Part shown: one piece after another, positions 5,785 to 7,807 of the stretch
How positions within the stretch are numbered: position 1 is the first letter of the stretch
Layout: every line of letters begins with the position of its first letter
Assembly (NCBI GenBank): GCA_003446975.1
Contig: DMAP01000219.1
Location: forward strand, 5,090-12,896
DNA length: 7,807 nt
Origin: Clostridiales bacterium
Lineage (GTDB): Bacteria > Bacillota > Clostridia > Tissierellales > Dethiosulfatibacteraceae
Direction of reading: 5' to 3'
Position numbers and translations under genes: made by a program
The notes under the pieces: model-generated
Told to the model about the DNA's origin: nothing
The model's input: only the letters and a program-made list of their open reading frames with translations
Databases searched by the model: none

Positions 5785-7536
5785 ATGAAAAAATCTTTTA
5801 AAGCTTTCCTCGCAATGGTTTTAGTGCTGGTTCTGATGACGACTGTCGCTTTTGCAGTACCTGGAAGGGATTTCGCACCAGGACAACAGAAAAAAGACTA
5901 TTCGGAAGCACAACAATTCAGCTTTGAATTCAACGATATGACCGGGTATGACTGGGCTATGAAGTCTGTTCAGAACATGGCCGCCATGGGCAAGATAAAA
6001 GGCATCGGAAATGGGAAGTTTGCCCCCGCTAGCGCTGCCAAGCAAATAGAAGTATTGATTATGACCTTGAGATTTCTCGATTTGGAAGATGATCTTGATT
6101 TAGAGGTGAACCTACTTCCCCCCTTTAAAGGAATGAAGCCTCAAAATTGGATGATTCCTTATCTGAATTTGGCAATTGACAATGATATTCTAACAGAGGA
6201 AGAAGCTGAGGATTTCAATCCAAACGCACCTGCAACAAGGTCTTTGACAGCGGTCTATATCATCAGAGCGCTGGATATGGTAGATGAAGCTGAGGATATG
6301 CAGGATGATCCCCTTCCATACAAAGATGCCGCTGCCGTACCTGAAGACAGAATCGGTTATGTCAATCTGATTACAGATCTAGGTCTGATGATTGGAAATA
6401 ACGATAATACTTTCCAACCGAACAAACCTCTGTCAAGAGCTGAAATGGCAGTGTTATTCGAGAGATTGTATGACTCGGATCATGTCCATGAATGGCATAC
6501 TGTCACTTTTGTTGAAAATGGTGGTACAACTGTAGCGGATATTCAAAGATATCACAACACAAAGATCAATACAGCCCCGGTCAGTACCAAAACAGGTTAC
6601 ACATTAGAAGGATGGTATACCAACTCAGGTCTTACAAACAAGGTGACTTTTCCCTATACAGTAACCGATGATGCAACATTCTATGCCAAGTGGACAATTA
6701 ACCAATACACTATCACTTTCGACACAAAAGGCGGAACAACTGTAGCTGCAATCACGCAAGATTATGGTACGCCAATAGCCGAACCTGATGATCCAGAGAA
6801 AGATGATTTGGAGTTCCTGGGATGGAGTCCGGCATTACCGGCAACAATGCCAGCAATGAACATGACACTTGTTGCTCAATGGGAGCTTGAACCCTATACC
6901 ATTAGCTTTGAGGAAAATGGCGGATCGACTGTTGCTAACATAACTCAAGATTATGGAACAAAAATAAACACAGCCCCGGTCAGTACCAAAACAGGCTATA
7001 CTTTAGAGGGTTGGTATATCGATATCGGATTGACACACAAAGTGGTATTTCCTTACACTATCACAGCAGACGCCACGCTATATGCAAAATGGATCATTAA
7101 TGAGTACGTTGTCACTTTTGACGAAAATGGTGGCACTACTGTAGATGCAATCTATTCTGATTTTAACGAAAAGATTGAAGAGCCTGATGAGCCAACTAAA
7201 ACTGGTTACACATTCGATGGTTGGTTCTATGATGACGTGGATTTTGAAAATGAGTTTGATTTTAACGAAGACAAAATCACAGAAGATACAACTCTATATG
7301 CAAAATGGATCATAAATGAATATACCATAAATTTTGTTACCAATGGTGGGTTAGCAGTTGCGGCTATAACCGAAGACTACAATACAATAATCGCTTTGTC
7401 ACCAGTGACAACCAGGGAAGATTATGATTTTGACGGATGGTTTTCTGATGAAGCATTAACTGAAGAGGTAGAATTTCCATACACTATCACAGAAGATATA
7501 ACCCTATATGCAAAATGGACAGAAATTGAAGATTAA
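5785..7536 (+). CDS. Secreted SLH-domain surface protein with five Listeria-Bacteroides (InlB B-type) repeats
   Basis: A 583-residue exported protein. A signal peptide (KK, then a hydrophobic core 7-21) ends at AFA with likely cleavage after Ala24. Three SLH domains follow at about 47-98, 110-163 and 176-229; these bind pyruvylated secondary cell-wall polymer in related Gram-positives. Only the third keeps a near-canonical TRAE motif (SRAE, 217-220); the second has TRSL (151-154) and the first AKQIE (85-89). After HVHEWH come five tandem repeats of about 63-72 residues (239-307, 308-370, 371-440, 441-512, 513-578), each with T-F/I-x-NGG near the start, GY-x-GW in the middle and LYAKW at the end. 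The protein is acidic. It ends nine residues from the last GW-repeat core with no LPXTG and no membrane anchor, so attachment is by the SLH part. AAAGGAG (5768-5774) precedes the ATG. Its exact role (adhesion, S-layer accessory) is not shown. Confidence 0.94.
   Translation: MKKSFKAFLAMVLVLVLMTTVAFAVPGRDFAPGQQKKDYSEAQQFSFEFNDMTGYDWAMKSVQNMAAMGKIKGIGNGKFAPASAAKQIEVLIMTLRFLDLEDDLDLEVNLLPPFKGMKPQNWMIPYLNLAIDNDILTEEEAEDFNPNAPATRSLTAVYIIRALDMVDEAEDMQDDPLPYKDAAAVPEDRIGYVNLITDLGLMIGNNDNTFQPNKPLSRAEMAVLFERLYDSDHVHEWHTVTFVENGGTTVADIQRYHNTKINTAPVSTKTGYTLEGWYTNSGLTNKVTFPYTVTDDATFYAKWTINQYTITFDTKGGTTVAAITQDYGTPIAEPDDPEKDDLEFLGWSPALPATMPAMNMTLVAQWELEPYTISFEENGGSTVANITQDYGTKINTAPVSTKTGYTLEGWYIDIGLTHKVVFPYTITADATLYAKWIINEYVVTFDENGGTTVDAIYSDFNEKIEEPDEPTKTGYTFDGWFYDDVDFENEFDFNEDKITEDTTLYAKWIINEYTINFVTNGGLAVAAITEDYNTIIALSPVTTREDYDFDGWFSDEALTEEVEFPYTITEDITLYAKWTEIED
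6499..7518 (+). repeat. Five in-frame tandem repeats of the Listeria-Bacteroides (Flg_new/InlB B) type
   Basis: Units span 6499-6705, 6706-6894, 6895-7104, 7105-7320 and 7321-7518. Units 1, 3, 4 and 5 share a D/E-NGG start, a GW-Y/F centre and a Y-T-I/V-T-x-D-x-T-LYAKW end. Unit 2 differs in its second half, with FLGWSPALPATMPA and VAQW. Units 1 and 3 share INTAPVSTKTGYTLEGWY exactly, and their DNA matches perfectly over 26 bases (6571-6596 and 6970-6995). The ends of units 3 and 4 share a 20-base identity (7078-7097 and 7294-7313), continued for 16 bases in unit 5 (7504-7519). Confidence 0.9.
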
Positions 7537-7563
7537 TCCAAATTTGTTCATATCAGTTACATC

Positions 7564-7595
7564 AACAAAGCCTTTCGCTAGGCTTTGTTTTTTTT
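7564..7595 (+). terminator. Rho-independent terminator of the SLH protein gene
   Basis: AACAAAGCCT (7564-7573) pairs with AGGCTTTGTT (7580-7589) around the six-base loop TTCGCT, and a run of T residues continues to 7595. It starts 27 bases after the stop codon and isolates the SLH gene from the NuoE-like gene. Confidence 0.92.
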
Positions 7596-7606
7596 ATCAT
7601 TACTCC

Positions 7607-7635
7607 GTGAAATTTATATCATTTTGTATTATAAT
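7607..7635 (+). promoter_or_regulatory. SigA-like promoter of the NuoE-like gene
   Basis: GTGAAA (7607-7612, 4 of 6) and a perfect TATAAT (7630-7635) are separated by 17 bases. Expected start is near 7642, giving a leader of about 35 bases that is largely occupied by the palindrome at 7647-7663 and the ribosome binding site. Confidence 0.65.
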
Positions 7636-7646
7636 GATGTTAAGTG

Positions 7647-7663
7647 TTCTTAATAATTAAGAA
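7647..7663. promoter_or_regulatory. 17-bp perfect palindrome just downstream of the NuoE-like promoter, possible operator
   Basis: TTCTTAATAATTAAGAA is a perfect inverted repeat with 8-base arms around one central A. It begins about five bases after the expected transcript start and ends just before the AGAAGG ribosome binding site, the usual place for a repressor roadblock. The arrangement recalls the redox-sensing Rex operator TTGTTAA-N4-TTAACAA, but the centre is 3 rather than 4 bases and the outer G/C bases are swapped, so Rex binding is not supported directly. Confidence 0.45.
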
Positions 7664-7676
7664 AGAAGGTGTTTCT

Positions 7677-7807
7677 ATGACAAAACCTGTATCTCAAAGC
7701 AAAACGTACAGTGCGGGCGTTCTTCCTCAGGACAAGTATGACAAACTGGATCAGTATATCTCCACTTTGGAGGATAAGGAAGGATCATTGATCCATATAC
7801 TTCACAA
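7677..7807 (+). CDS. NuoE/HndA-like thioredoxin-fold [2Fe-2S] subunit, N-terminal fragment (truncated by the right window edge)
   Basis: Only 43 complete codons are visible. The stretch YDKLDQYISTLEDKEGSLIHIL (about 21-42) resembles the N-terminal helical part of the 24-kDa subunit family (NuoE, HndA, HydC-type), in which a short helix is followed by G-x-LI-x-VL-H-x-AQ. The [2Fe-2S] cysteines would lie beyond the window, so this call rests on a short match. Family members pass electrons from or to NADH as part of complex I-like enzymes or electron-bifurcating [FeFe] hydrogenases, usually followed by a NuoF-like gene. AGAAGGT lies 6 bases before the ATG, and a good promoter is upstream. Expect the rest of the operon to the right. 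Confidence 0.65.
   Translation, partial: MTKPVSQSKTYSAGVLPQDKYDKLDQYISTLEDKEGSLIHILH

Noticed and set aside
5821..6045. 74-codon minus-strand ORF within the SLH gene
   Set aside because: It is antisense to the signal peptide and first SLH domain, with no ribosome binding site or independent support.
6499..7518. Repeat array considered as a possible CRISPR or noncoding repeat
   Set aside because: The units are about 190-216 bp, in frame, diverged at silent positions and encode a known protein repeat; there are no short identical repeats with unique spacers.
7647..7663. Calling the NuoE-leader palindrome a Rex site
   Set aside because: Centre spacing (3 instead of 4) and the outer bases (TTCTTAA instead of TTGTTAA) do not match the known consensus.
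1..7807. Search for mobile elements, tRNA/rRNA, riboswitches, defence or toxin-antitoxin genes
   Set aside because: No transposase, terminal inverted repeats with target duplications, structured RNA gene or recognisable defence protein was found by reading; the lone GIY-YIG protein is of the housekeeping UPF0213 type.

Overview
The window is AT-rich with compact spacing, AGGAGG-type ribosome binding sites, SigA-like promoters and simple hairpin/T-tract terminators. Together with an SLH-domain surface protein and the start of a NuoE/HndA-like redox subunit, this suggests a low-GC, probably anaerobic Firmicute of the Clostridia type. This is inference from gene content; no rRNA or other taxonomic marker is present.

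Layout. Positions 1-4173 all read leftwards. The order of transcription is an M3-family zinc oligopeptidase (4173-2479), a BaiN/YhiN-type flavoprotein (start best placed at 2464), a TetR-family regulator with its own promoter inside the end of the flavoprotein gene, a UUCG-loop terminator, and an EamA/DMT-family transporter that runs off the left edge. Positions 4174-4273 form a divergent intergenic region leading to a small two-helix membrane protein (4274-4483, +) that I do not recognise. A bidirectional terminator then separates it from a leftward pair: a cytoplasmic parvulin-type prolyl isomerase (5545-4802) and a UPF0213-type GIY-YIG protein (4794-4549). A second divergent region (5546-5784) drives a secreted 583-residue protein with three SLH domains and five Listeria-Bacteroides (InlB B-type) repeats (5785-7536). 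After its terminator a promoter, a 17-bp palindrome and the first 43 codons of a NuoE-like gene reach the right edge.

How they fit together. The peptidase and flavoprotein look co-transcribed. TetR and the transporter have near-identical promoter hexamers and adjacent positions, so the regulator may control the transporter, but no shared operator is evident. The prolyl isomerase and GIY-YIG gene are spaced for translational coupling. The surface protein is a stand-alone unit, and the NuoE-like gene probably begins a separate operon for an NADH-linked complex or electron-bifurcating hydrogenase.

Most of the window is ordinary core-genome content. No CRISPR array, tRNA, rRNA, insertion sequence or clear defence or novel multi-gene system was found. 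The most notable items are the mosaic repeat structure of the surface protein, with a long exact DNA match between repeats 1 and 3, the palindromes at two promoters, and the uncharacterised small membrane protein.
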